From Tetmemena sp. SeJ-2015 (taxonomy: Eukaryota > Ciliophora > Spirotrichea > Sporadotrichida > Oxytrichidae), in NCBI GenBank assembly GCA_027382625.1, contig JAJKFJ010020904.1, forward strand, positions 62,001-126,000: a stretch of DNA of 64,000 nucleotides, given 5' to 3'. Positions 47,201-56,899 of this stretch are shown piece by piece (within the stretch, counting starts at the first letter, position 1; each line of letters starts with the position of its first letter). Below the pieces are notes generated by a model. That model worked only from the letters and a program-made list of their open reading frames with translations. It was not told where the DNA came from and did not search any database. Both the position numbers and the translations under genes were made by a program.

Positions 47201-47460
47201 GGTAACTGAAAATGAGAGTTAATTATTCACATTAAATTGTAATAAGGAGAAAATTGATTAACAAAGATGCTTAACACAATTAGGTCTAAGTTCAGCAATT
47301 TACGTCACATCATTCATTCACTCCTATATTCATTATATTTAAATCAACTAGCAAAAAACAAAGTCTGAACCAAAATAAGTCCAGTATGATGAGGATGAAT
47401 TAAAAGCGCTCTCGCCCATCCAAGAAAGTCCCTTAGGTAATAATTAGAGGTAAACTTGTA
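44215..47460 (+). CDS. Long coiled-coil protein, N-terminal half of the 44-50 kb locus
   Basis: Probably a cytoskeletal or basal-body type coiled-coil protein (inference from composition). ATG at 44215: MNQQDNSYFNLPQQQVNQNR. Blocks: Gln/Asn-rich (44300-44440), LRSDYSNYIHELGNSLKNKK (44470), PRPMNGFIDVNPIAYERQEK (45450), then a long charged helix (QIEEKKRRQQDEKRKK; MELAMREQLERQVQQEKFQK), TFKGELEGMRQIIRNQDGAL (46000), LIEQFRLIKSKRGLDSASVK (46390), RLLNPESERIKQQINPYNLN (46890) and DEDELKALSPIQESPLG (47400). The helix pattern recalls ciliary CSPP1/CCDC66-type proteins, unproven. At least three IESs have 6-bp pointers. No TGA ends the frame; a GG pointer could join it to 47485 in frame, so this and the next entry may be one gene. 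Confidence 0.6.
45572..45608 (+). other. IES, 31 bp, pointer AGAAAG
   Basis: AGAAAG at 45572-45577 and 45603-45608. Excision gives ...DEKRKKLLEDQYFEQK in frame. The segment also begins GT and contains ATTAG, but splicing there gives the wrong frame. Confidence 0.75.
46562..46689 (+). other. IES, 122 bp, pointer AAATTT
   Basis: AAATTT at 46562-46567 and 46684-46689. Excision joins ...DRNIERLKF to LQNYEETLQYKSGF in frame; the segment is almost pure A/T. Confidence 0.85.
46794..46876 (+). other. IES, 77 bp, pointer AAAACT
   Basis: AAAACT at 46794-46799 and 46871-46876. Excision joins ...RLKKVDSKL to YRLLNPESERIK in frame. Confidence 0.85.
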
Positions 47461-47479
47461 AATACATTAATTTATTTAA

Positions 47480-50400
47480 ACGATGGGGAATGGCTCTTTT
47501 CATATTATGGATGCCATAGAAAACGAGAATAATCTGTTCAGTGAAGGCAGCTTAAAATATGAAGAAAGAGAAGGTAAGTAAAATAATAGACGTGTTTACA
47601 GTATTTATACAACAATTCATTATCCTACACATTCAATTATCTTTTCCAATCTCCCTAACATTAACCAATTCAGGGAAGTTGAGGATACAGATAATGGCAA
47701 CACCTCAATAGATAGAGAGTCAATAAAAAAGAAACTGAATCTCTTTAATAAATCGGAGTACCATTTTCGAGATCCTTACAATCACATCGTAATTAGTAAT
47801 CACTTATTTGTTATTAATTGAAGAGGATGATGGTGTTAGTCAGCAGTCTTATGACCAAGTGGCCAAATCGTTAAAAGTTTAAAGAGAAATGATGAATGAG
47901 AGTCTGGACAGGTCGGAGTCAAAGTTTACAGTGATATCCCTTATGAAAACGAACTACCGCCCTGCCAGCCCTCAAGGCCCAAGAGGACGAATGCAAAGTG
48001 ACAACTTAAATTTGAATCCTAACAACAAAAATTTGCACTTGAATTGGAGGAACTCTGACAACTAGAATGACTCCAGCTACTGCTCAGGGCCTAATAGTTT
48101 CTCACTCAATGCACAGACTGGATAGGCTAAAGAGCAAAAGGGCCTCAGGAAAAAAAGTGGAGATTCAATGAGAGAGCTGTCTCTCTTTGCTAGTAAATAG
48201 AATCTAAGCTAGACGAGAGAAGTTTAATCTAACTCTGCCTCTCATGGTAAGGCCCTCTTGCAGAGCAATATAAGTCTGGATAGACTAAGAATCAAAAGTA
48301 GGACCGCAAATAAGCAGGCCTACGATTTTTTATTCCTATATTAATTAGATTTTGACAGATCCTGGATCAACATAGAAGACTAGGATGATAGCAAATCTTA
48401 TTCTTCGTTTGAGGAAATAAAGAATTCTGCTTGTGGAGACTAAATTTCCCTATATAACTACGAAAATTATATATAAGTATTTATTTGTAAATGACCAGTC
48501 TAATTTATTGAGATCTCCTGTTCTGCAGAAATAAAAAACTGAACTAATTTTTCGGAGTCCTCTCATTAAAAGGAAGGTGCTCGAACCCATTAAGAGTAAA
48601 TTTAAAATTATCCTTTAATACTTTTGTAGATGCAAAAGGTGAATCTTTGAATGAAGATGTGAGAAGTGACAGTTCTAGATCAGGGAAGTCTATGGAAAAT
48701 CTCCAAATATAATCATAGAATATTTTTACTTTTAATACATTAAAATTGAGGAGAGAGATAGTGGCGAGAAAATAAATGAGAGAATCAATTTTATGGTTAG
48801 ACTTTCTGAAAAGAAAAAGACCTCCTATACTCAAATTTAAGGTAATATATTTGCTATCTCAAAAGATTATTTTAGAATTCAAAAAACTCAAGCAATAACA
48901 AATTAACCAACTCAAGAAAGCGACTACTTAAAATGAACAGACAGAAAAGAGAAAATATTTAAGAAACTATATTTATTAAAATCTTCATTCCATTGATTCA
49001 AAGAGCTGTTCTGCCTACTTTATCTTAGGTCTAATGATAATTATCACCCCACAGGATCTCAAACAAACTTAGCCCCATCATATGGTGAGGCATTTCCGCT
49101 CTCACTCTCAAGATGAGGAAGAGAAAAACTAAAACTTCTATGATAAGGTCCAGCACGTGCTTCAAAGACCTTTAAATGAACAATCTGGAGATATGGGCTA
49201 CTAATTTCCAAATTGCACTTGCGGGGTGATGGATCTCCTTGCTATTTAAAAATGCGTAGTCCACACAAACGAACAGAACATGTAAAATTTGAAGCTTCCA
49301 AACCAAGTCATTTATAAAATTTTAACATCATTAAGGAGACTGATTGTGTAATAATCAAATAAGGGTGGGTTAAGAAAAAGACCACAAACATTTTTCTTGG
49401 ATTTTAAGAGAGATTTCTTGTACTTTATAGCAATAAGAAGCTAGTCTATTACAAATATAAAACTCTATATTTATCTTTTAACTCAGCCAGGAGAGTCTTT
49501 ATTCAAGCACAGAGTTAAGGAAAATAGCTACACAAACGAGTAGCTTCTACAAACTTTTCTTAAATGTGGAGAATTTGATCTTAATCTGATGAACGTAGAA
49601 GTTCTAGTTGTCAGCAATCTTAGATTCTAATTAAGATTCTAAGGAATTAACAGGGCATTCCTCTATTCATAGATAAAATTAGTTATCCAATCTAATGATA
49701 AATTTGTATTTACCAAACTCTGACTTAAGATGATTGCATAGATTGGAAGAAGTAAATTGATGATATCAAATTTGCAGAATTTGAAGCCACTGAAGATAAT
49801 AACAACACCTCAGGTTTCAGATCTTAATCCCATGCCTTAAGCTCAAGCTATAGGATAGAGCCCTTCATAAATCCTAAGTAGGGTAGATTTTGGAAGAAGG
49901 CTAGAATTTTGGAGTAAGATTTGAGGGAAATAGCCGACACTGGTGATATTCTACTCTTTAAGAGCAGAGAATTTGCTTCTTAGATGCAAAGAGTGTTCCT
50001 CAACAGTGATTTTAATCACGTTGCAGTAATTCTTAGATGCTCTCAGGGTCAACTCAAGTTCATTGAGGCATCTATGTAATATGGATTAGCAAATTTAACG
50101 CTAAATTATGTTATAGAATGGAGTAGATATAGTAAGCTGGGATAGATTTACTCTATTCAAGTGCTTCGAAGGATATGAGCGTATAATATACCGTCGTTTA
50201 AGGACAGATCGATCTCGCTACTAACTCTTAAAACTCCAAAATTTTATTCAAAAGGCAAGAAGTAAGAAGTATAAGATCACTGCCACAAAACTATTGCGAA
50301 AAAAGTGCGTAGATGACTCGGATGATAACATTCGAGAGGATAAGACTTACTTCTGCTCAGAGTTAGTTGCAAGCATCTATAAAAATCTAGGACTCCTTCC

Positions 50401-50521
50401 CTAGGAAAAATCAGCTAGTAGGTATATGCCAGGCACATTTTAACAGAAAAAGAATCTCAAGCTGCTAAACGGTGCCTACTTAGAGGATGAAAAACTGGTG
50501 GATTTTGATAATGTACTTTGA
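47480..50521 (+). CDS. C-terminal half: low-complexity region, coiled coil and permuted papain-fold (YiiX/NlpC-P60-like) domain
   Basis: Blocks: NGSFHIMDAIENENNLFSEG (47500), EDDGVSQQSYDQVAKSLKVQ (47830) and a long Ser/Asn-rich linker to 48450; RSPVLQKQKTELIFRSPLIK (48510); FKKLKQQQINQLKKATTQNE (48880); then a conserved-looking stretch (49080-49730: RKRPQTFFLDFKRDFLYF, NVEVLVVSNLRF, DWKKQIDDIKFAEFEA) that could be a divergent PH domain. The C-terminal domain has TGDILLFKSRE, then NSDFNHVAVILR (candidate catalytic His) and, after an IES, KTYFCSELVASIYKNLGLLP (candidate catalytic Cys). This His-before-Cys order is typical of permuted papain-fold hydrolases. Stop TGA 50519-50521. Likely a cytosolic amidase or peptidase; substrate unknown. 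Confidence 0.72.
47570..47678 (+). other. IES, 105 bp, pointer GAAG
   Basis: GAAG at 47570-47573 and 47675-47678. Excision gives ...LKYEEREVEDTDNGNTSIDR in frame. The segment starts GTAAGT and ends TTCAG like an intron, but that splice shifts the frame into an early TGA. Confidence 0.65.
48324..48353 (+). other. Cryptic IES, 24 bp, pointer GATTTT
   Basis: GATTTT at 48324-48329 and 48348-48353. The 24-bp unit is a multiple of three and has no TGA, so its retention would only add eight residues. Excision gives ...NKQAYDFDRSWINIEDQDD. Confidence 0.6.
50082..50122 (+). other. IES in papain-fold domain, 37 bp, pointer TGGA
   Basis: TGGA at 50082-50085 and 50119-50122. Excision joins QLKFIEASMQYG to VDIVSWDRFTLFKC in frame, linking the His half and Cys half of the domain. 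Without it the reading ends at a TGA near 50175. Confidence 0.82.
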
Positions 50522-50772
50522 ATTAGTGATATGTATTTAGATCATTTAAAAGCAAGATAAGAGTAACAACAAATATCTATATATGAATTCAAGCTTTTCC
50601 ATTTTTAGAAATATTCATGGCCTTAAGGTTTAGGAAGCTAGTTGGAATATGAATATATCGACATATTAAACTTCAGGTATAAATGGATTAATTTTAGAGA
50701 ATGTAAGCTTCTTCTCATCAGTAGGCTTAGAATCGAGAGCAACTGCTTTAATCTTAACCTGAGAGAGGAGAA

Positions 50773-53179
50773 ATGTTTAACTTCGATATGAATGAAGAAT
50801 TCTCACCAGCTCTCACTAAACTCCACAAACCAAAAGAGCAATCTAATAAACCTAAGAAGAAAAAGATATTGCGGCCTGAGCATCTTCCCCTTGAGATCAT
50901 TTTGTTTAACAGAGCAGCAATAAACTTCTTGTTTCTCTTGCTTCTAGTGTTCAGTATAATAATGAATCTAGATATGGGAACCTTAGCTGGAGCTAGTTCT
51001 TAAATTAAAGAATCGTTGGGACTAGATAATCTTGAATATGGAGGAATGATAAGTATCAACTATGCAGGAGCTCTCGTCGGTAAGTGCAAATTTTAATCGT
51101 AATTCATAATGGTATCATTCATAGTACATGAATCTGATCATCTGTAAACTAATTACTCTTTTAGGTCAAATGATATCTCCTTTCATTTTAATAGGACTCT
51201 CAGAGAAGAATATCATTCTAATATCCTTAGTCTTTTCTACATCTTGCTTGCTCGCACTCACTGTATCTTAAAATAATTATTAATTACAATATGTAATTAT
51301 TTTTTTTTACGATGATGAAGACACAATTATTGATTAAATTCCTGTAATAAAATATTTTTTACATAATTAAATATTTATTAAGACTAAAAACACTTATATG
51401 TTTTTATATCTGAAGTATTCTATGTGAGCCTGATTTGCAGATTCTTCCAAGGTTTCTTTCAAGTGAATTTTTCAACTCTGCTGCCAGTTTGGATTGATAC
51501 ATTTGGAAGTCACTAGCATAAACAATCTTGGCTCTCACTTCTACTCTTCACACCTTATCTATCTTTCGTACTTGGTTACACAATTACAGCCTTCGTAATA
51601 TCAAATGGCTTCGAATGGAAATGGGTTTACTATATCCAAGGGTGTCTGGTGATTTAAATTTATCTTTTTTAATGCTACCTTGCTTTGTTGGGTTCTTATT
51701 TGCCCCAGAGAAATACACAGACATTCAGCACTTCCTAGATGTCAAGAGAAAGCAAGATAATGCTTAATTAATTATATAGTAAATATAAATCTTAAGAGGC
51801 ATAACAAAGATAGATGATGATGAAGTAAAGCCCATAGGAAGAGGAAGATAGAGTCATTCAGGCTATTGATGTTCTCAAAAGTTTTGGTAATTTAGGAGCA
51901 ATCACCCTCAGATAGTATTTAATCATTTAGATTATGCTTTCCTTTAAAGTAACCCAAACTACAGAATAGAGAATTCATTGAGAATTTAACTGGTGATCAA
52001 ACAGAATTGTTACTAATTCAAAGGGCGCAACTTAATCGTTCTACTCATAAAGAAGTCCCTAAAATTGAACAAGTAACTTCTCTGTTTAAGAATAGCAGCT
52101 ACATTTTCTTCACTCTATCCCTCATTGGCTATTTTTACCTGATTATTGGGCTTTAGTTTTGGTTAACTGACTACACTTTCAACTCCTTAAAAGCAGATGG
52201 AGTCATACAAACTTATTTATGGCTAACTATCGTAATTGCATTCACCCCGCTGTGTGGTGCAATTGTAGGATCTTTAATTAGCAAGAGAGTAGGAGGTAGC
52301 TCCTCGCCTTAAGCATTAGGAGTAGTTTGCTTCGCAGCCTTTTGTGGCACAGTAGTTGCACTACCAATTCCATTCATCGAGACTTTCTCAGTCTTTCTAT
52401 CTATGATAGGACTACTTTTATTCTTGCTAGGTTTGATAATTCCTATATTGATTGGCTAGCTACAATATACAATCTATTAGGACCAGAGAGTGATAGCTAA
52501 TTCCTTGAACAACTACTTCTACCTTATGTTTGCATTTATACCAGCGCCTTTAGCCTATGGATTAACTAGCACCTACACCCAGGGATAGAACTATTACAGT
52601 TTAGGTATCATTATCTATTCCAGTATCCTCAGTGCTGGCTTCTTATTTATTGCTCTGATTTCAAAGCTCAATCACAAAAATGCTTCAAGGTACCTTAGAT
52701 ACTCAGATCCTGAAGCTTATCAGCGACTTAACTCTAAGCATAACGCACATTCGGTTTCTTAAATCCAAGATTACTAATAGTCTATACCCAGATTCAATCA
52801 ATTCAGAAGTGGAGAGTCTGATCCAACTGGACCCTTGGCATTTAACTATGATGGCTTCTCCAATAATTAAAACTATATGGATAGGAGCCCACAAGTCTTA
52901 AACCACAGATTTGAAATGTCGTCGCCTTAAAACCTTCTCTCGCATTATCCTCAGGATAGCCTTCTAATCGATAAATTAGGAAATGGGATCAGATAATAGC
53001 TTAACTCTCAAATCAGAGATGCAAATCAAAGAAACAACAATCTTTCCTCTTCAATCAGACAAAGACAACTCTATCTCAGTAATAGTGACCGTCTCAAATA
53101 TGAAACTGTTCATGTATTTAATGGAAAGATTTTCATTCCAACTATCATAGGTATTGTGAATGAAGATCTCTATAATTGA
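50773..53179 (+). CDS. MFS transporter, Spinster-like
   Basis: Twelve-helix-type membrane transporter of the major facilitator superfamily; resembles Spinster (lysosomal or sphingolipid transporters), substrate unproven. ATG at 50773 (MFNFDMNEEFSPALTKL); TM1 about residue 55 (AINFLFLLLLVFSIIMNLD); MFS-type region RFFQGFFQVNFSTLLPVWID; WKWVYYIQG before TM6; a hydrophilic central loop (EKYTDIQHFLDVKRKQ to KNSSYIFF); C-terminal helices from LSLIGYFYLIIGLQFWLTDY to LSAGFLFIALISKLN. The Asn/Gln/Ser-rich cytosolic tail ends ...IGIVNEDLYN at TGA 53177-53179. One GT-AG intron (51080-51164) and IESs at 51264-51411 and 51918-51946; another short interruption near 51640-51660 and a frame slip near 51845 are unresolved. 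Confidence 0.85.
51080..51164 (+). other. GT-AG intron in MFS gene, 85 nt
   Basis: Donor GTAAGT at 51080, acceptor CTTTTAG ending 51164. Splicing gives ...INYAGALVGQMISPFILIG in frame. No flanking pointer is needed, so this is an intron rather than an IES. Confidence 0.85.
51264..51411 (+). other. IES in MFS gene, 143 bp, pointer TATCT
   Basis: TATCT at 51264-51268 and 51407-51411. Excision gives LLALTVSEVFYVSLICRFFQ, a continuous membrane segment, in frame. Confidence 0.88.
51918..51946 (+). other. IES in MFS gene, 25 bp, pointer TTTA
   Basis: TTTA at 51918-51921 and 51943-51946. Excision gives LGAITLRQYLKQPKLQNREF in frame; unexcised sequence ends at TGA shortly after. Confidence 0.75.
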
Positions 53180-53291
53180 GAAACTATTACTAATTTGATT
53201 GTCCACTTACTTCAGTATATGTGCTCGTCCATAGTATTTGAGAGGAAAAAATTTCCGTGAATTTAATTTAAGATTGGAAGGTTTTTGTAAT

Positions 53292-53971
53292 TCAATGGGT
53301 GAATGGGTTACCACTCAAAGAATTATCTAAATCAGTAATCACCCAAGGGTTTACTGTCTCTTCATTTTTAAGCTCTTGTAATTTCTTGGTGTCACTCATA
53401 GCATCCTTTAGCATCTTATCTTTGACAACCTGCATTTCAAGAGGAAGCTTTACATATTTTTCAAACCTCACTCTATGATATTCAATCTAGTTATATCCAG
53501 GTCCTATTCCTATTATAAACTAAGGGTCTTCTTTGAAACTTTTGTGATATATTCCAAGCCGCAGGTTCGATGCAAATTATAATGAAAAGTATGATAATAG
53601 AATATAATTCCAGATCTAGCTATAGAATCTGAATATCTTCTTCTTGCATTGGTTAGATATTAGCTTGTTACGATATGCTCAATTTATCCACCACCTTTCT
53701 CTTGTAAATTATCTTGTCTCGCGTCTCTACTTTATCGTAAACTATGAAGGTTAAATATTTGAAAGAAAAATTTTCATGATAAATATAGCAGAGTTTAATA
53801 GTGAGCTGAAAGATTCTTTGACCTGTCAATGTATATTCCATTTATGACTTTGGTGTCAAGAAGGCGCATGTTCATTTTAATTTTCTGAGTCTCAGCAAAT
53901 AACTCGCAGTTATAAGCCTTGATGAGCTGCAAGTTGGACTCTAACCTCCTGTATAGATTTCTTTCACACAT
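53292..53971 (-). CDS. Small protein of unknown function
   Basis: ATG at 53971 (MCERNLYRRLESNLQLIKAY), then MNMRLLDTKVINGIYIDR. A second block is CYIYHENFSFKYLTFIVYDK and KVVDKLSIS. The final block is YHKSFKEDPQFIIGIGPGYN, RVRFEKYVKLPLEMQVVKDK and ...DLDNSLSGNPFTH, TGA 53292-53294. Two interruptions (near 53820 and 53590) change frame. A 5' extension from an upstream ATG (MKFNKSIHRGISLRRQ) is possible. Mixed charged and hydrophobic, no family recognised. Confidence 0.55.
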
Positions 53972-54093
53972 CTTTTATAGAGTTTTCTTATCTTCTTAGT
54001 GAAATGCCTCTATGAATGCTCTTATTAAATTTCATTTGCAGGGATAATAATAAAATAATCACAAACAACAAACTTAGATTATAAAAGCCAAAA

Positions 54094-54426
54094 ATGTCTT
54101 ATTTCAACGTGCTCAAGAAACACAAGGTGACTGTACCTCCCTTCTGGACTGACCAGTCTTACTTCATTAGAGATGGATTCCTAATGGGATTCACTCTTGA
54201 ATTCATATTCCTCTACTTCAACGCATATGACTCGTTCACTCGTAAGGCCACCATCAAGTGTCTAGAGAGAGTCAGATATAGCGACTACAAACTCAGGGAA
54301 AAGGTTAAGCTAGACCAAATCAAAGAGGAAAAGAAAAAGAAACTTTTGCAGCTGGAGGAAATACAGCAGCGCCATCTTATGAATCAAATAGACAGGTAGT
54401 CTATACCCCAACCTACAGCAACTTGA
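54094..54426 (+). CDS. Small single-pass protein with charged C-terminal helix
   Basis: Uninterrupted 110-codon frame from ATG 54094 to TGA 54424-54426 if TAG is Gln (...NQIDRQSIPQPTAT). N-terminal third has an amphipathic to hydrophobic stretch (GFLMGFTLEFIFLYFNAY, residues about 32-49) followed by RKATIKCLERVRYSDYKL and a Lys/Glu-rich helix. Size and layout suit a small organellar membrane subunit, but I do not recognise it. Less AT-rich than the neighbouring spacers, and intact. Confidence 0.7.
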
Positions 54427-54562
54427 CAGAGCAATAGTGTATAAGTTAGTTAATTTAATTTTAAGAGTTAAAAATAATTGTGATTAATTAAGCTTGGAGA
54501 TCCAAGAGTTGCCATCTTTTCGAAAGAGGTCGAGAGTGACTTTGAATGGCATCAAATAAAGA

Positions 54563-55440
54563 TCAGTCTTCAAAATCATCAACTACTTTAATGTTTCCAT
54601 CATCATCTTCTGAATCATCTTCAAGTACTCTCCATCTTGATTGCTTTGACTGAAGCTACTCAATGATTCTTTGGTTTGAAGAAGGGATTCCTGGGTTTGC
54701 TTTATCACTTCCGACTGAGTGAATAATCTTAAGAGATTTTTGCTTGCCTACAAAATATTAGAGATTGAAAAATAGTATTACTCTCATTGATTGCATCTTA
54801 AGCCTCCTTGAGTTAGTTATCTTGGAACTCTCTGACAGCATTAAAGAGCTGAACCACTAAACAAGTTATGAAGCATTTTCTTCTTACCTCCTTTAGTTGC
54901 TATGATTTGCAACTCCCTTTCTCTAGGCTCATCTTCTACAGTTGGGATAGTTCTTCCCATGATTCTGAGTCTCTCCTTTTCCAGCTTCTTTGTCTTAAGC
55001 TCATTCTCTTTTTTTAACTCTTCTGTGATTTCTTTGGCAGGGCGCTTATACTTCGACAAAATAGGACCTTCGCCTCCGAGTATATTTGATGCTTTAGGGG
55101 TCTCATCAATATAAGATAAGAATAATGAATTGTGAATCAACTTTCTTTGATATGATGGATTGGAATGCAGACACGAATGAGGACTTGAGCACTTTCTTTT
55201 TGTGCTTTTGCTTTTGGCCATCTCCATCTGCATAAAATGATAACATTTATTGCATCAGAGCCGCTTTCATCAGCTAAATTCAGTTTATGAGTCACTGGAT
55301 ATATCAGAATTGTATTTACATTCATATTTCTTTGCTCTCTTGCGTAGCAATCCTCTCACTGTCTTTTTCTTCAGCTTATTGAAGTCTTCGAACTCAACCA
55401 CGCCATTTCCTGCCTGCTTAGTGTCCTCTTTAGTAAATCT
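54563..55440 (-). CDS. RRP15: RRP15-like ribosome biogenesis protein
   Basis: Nucleolar factor for 60S pre-rRNA processing (family knowledge). Signature EPRERELQIIATKG then VVQLFNAVREFQD matches the conserved RRP15 core (ER.LQ.IATRGVVQLFNAV). Upstream basic block: FEDFNKLKKKTVRGLLRKRA; middle: ILGGEGPILSKYKRPAKEIT. Acidic C-terminus ...SRWRVLEDDSEDDDGNIKVV ends at TGA 54563-54565. GT-AG introns at 54857-54887 (31 nt, inside the signature) and 54748-54781 (34 nt) are certain by frame. Interruptions near 55120 and 55215 are not fully resolved. The plus-strand ORF 54902-55114 is a shadow. Confidence 0.85.
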
Positions 55441-55479
55441 CTTCTTATTAAAACAGTAAACTTAAAATATTATATATTA

Positions 55480-55760
55480 ATTTGACCTTTAATTGTAGTA
55501 TTAGTTGCTGCTTCCATTGTAGATAATGTATTTATATTAAGTTTAATACCTTCAATGTAGCTAAATTGAATTAAGAATGCTCTGTAGGCGTATAAGAATA
55601 TTGGATGCTTGCAGTTGTTATAGTTGAGTTGCTTTTCCATTCGCCATCTCTTAATAAAGCCCAACTCACTCGTTCCTTTCTCAGTGTTACCGCACTTGTA
55701 CACTAACTCTTTCTAAGCAAACTATAGCAAGTCTTCAAATTCTTTTTTGCATTATTGCAA
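55480..55760 (-). CDS. Coding block upstream of RRP15, unassigned
   Basis: Minus-strand frame CKKEFEDLLQFAQKELVYKC, then GTSELGFIKRWRMEKQLNYN and HPIFLYAYRAFLIQFSYIEG. Clearly coding in character, with three Cys. It may be the 5' end of the RRP15 locus or a separate small gene; RRP15 proteins do not normally carry it. Confidence 0.45.
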
Positions 55761-56890
55761 CAAAAAAAGGGTAAAAACACAGATTGCCCATTTTTTTGTT
55801 TTTTGATAATTTTCTTTTAGATTAAAAATAGAAAATTTATACCTCTAAAAGCATTATTTTATTAAATTTAAACCTAAAACTTTTATGAATATATGGAAAG
55901 AGATAAATTTAATTTCTTAATGTTTATCTCTTTTTTAATTAAGTTTTGGTTATACTTTTTGTCTTTTGAAATAGGAGTATGCTTGAGATCTTGCCATCCT
56001 GAGTTATTAATGATTGTTTTTTATGATAGATCTGGGTTATTAGGAGTGGAATGAGTTGAGAACTGCGTCATTCCTTGGATAATTTAGAGTGGGAATGACT
56101 GAGATTTTTAGCAAAGTGGAGTGCTTACTAAGTTGAATACAGCAGTTTGCATCGAGAATAAGCAGCTCTCATTTTTAATTAATCTTTAACCTATACTCAC
56201 AAATAACTTCCCAAGTTTCAATAATCCAAAGGGAAAATAAAGTTTATTAAAGATTTGACTTGGTCGGCTTTGGCGTTGCTTTGTGATTGGCCTTACTTGA
56301 AACTATCAATTAAATAGGAAAAAACTAATTATAATATCACACATTCACATTTGAGAATCCAATTAAATATAGAAATATAATTTCGATAGAGAAATTTAAA
56401 ATACTAATTCATTATATAATAAAAAATTGAAACATCAAACCGCTCCATTTCAACCATATGAATATTATTTTATCTTTGTTTTTAAATAATTGTTGGAGTA
56501 ATTGTCTTTAGCTATTTGCGAATCTTCTTAAATTAATGACTTCTCGGATTGAGATTTAATAACTCGCCAATACACTTCTCACTTCTAAATCCTATAAATA
56601 ATATAGGCTCTTCTCCATTTTGAACTTTCTGATTCTCTTATCAGTTCTATCCTGTTCTGCAAAATGGAAACCACAATATATACAATTTTTTTAATTATTT
56701 AACTACCACCAGAATTGCAAATGCCGACTATTCCCCTAAGCTAAATCAGAAAAAACTAAAAAATGCAAACTGGTTTCAACTCAAAATCCCACTAGTTCAA
56801 GGATAATAAAAGCAATAAACTGTTTTAAAGAGAGGAAGATAGACCTCCTCATCAGCCAATCAAACGAATCCTAAAATAAAATAGGGCACT
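55761..56890. other. Intergenic AT-rich DNA
   Basis: No coding frame supported. Lies between the RRP15 region (minus) and the third surface-protein gene (plus). Confidence 0.45.
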
Positions 56891-56899
56891 CGCTAGAAT

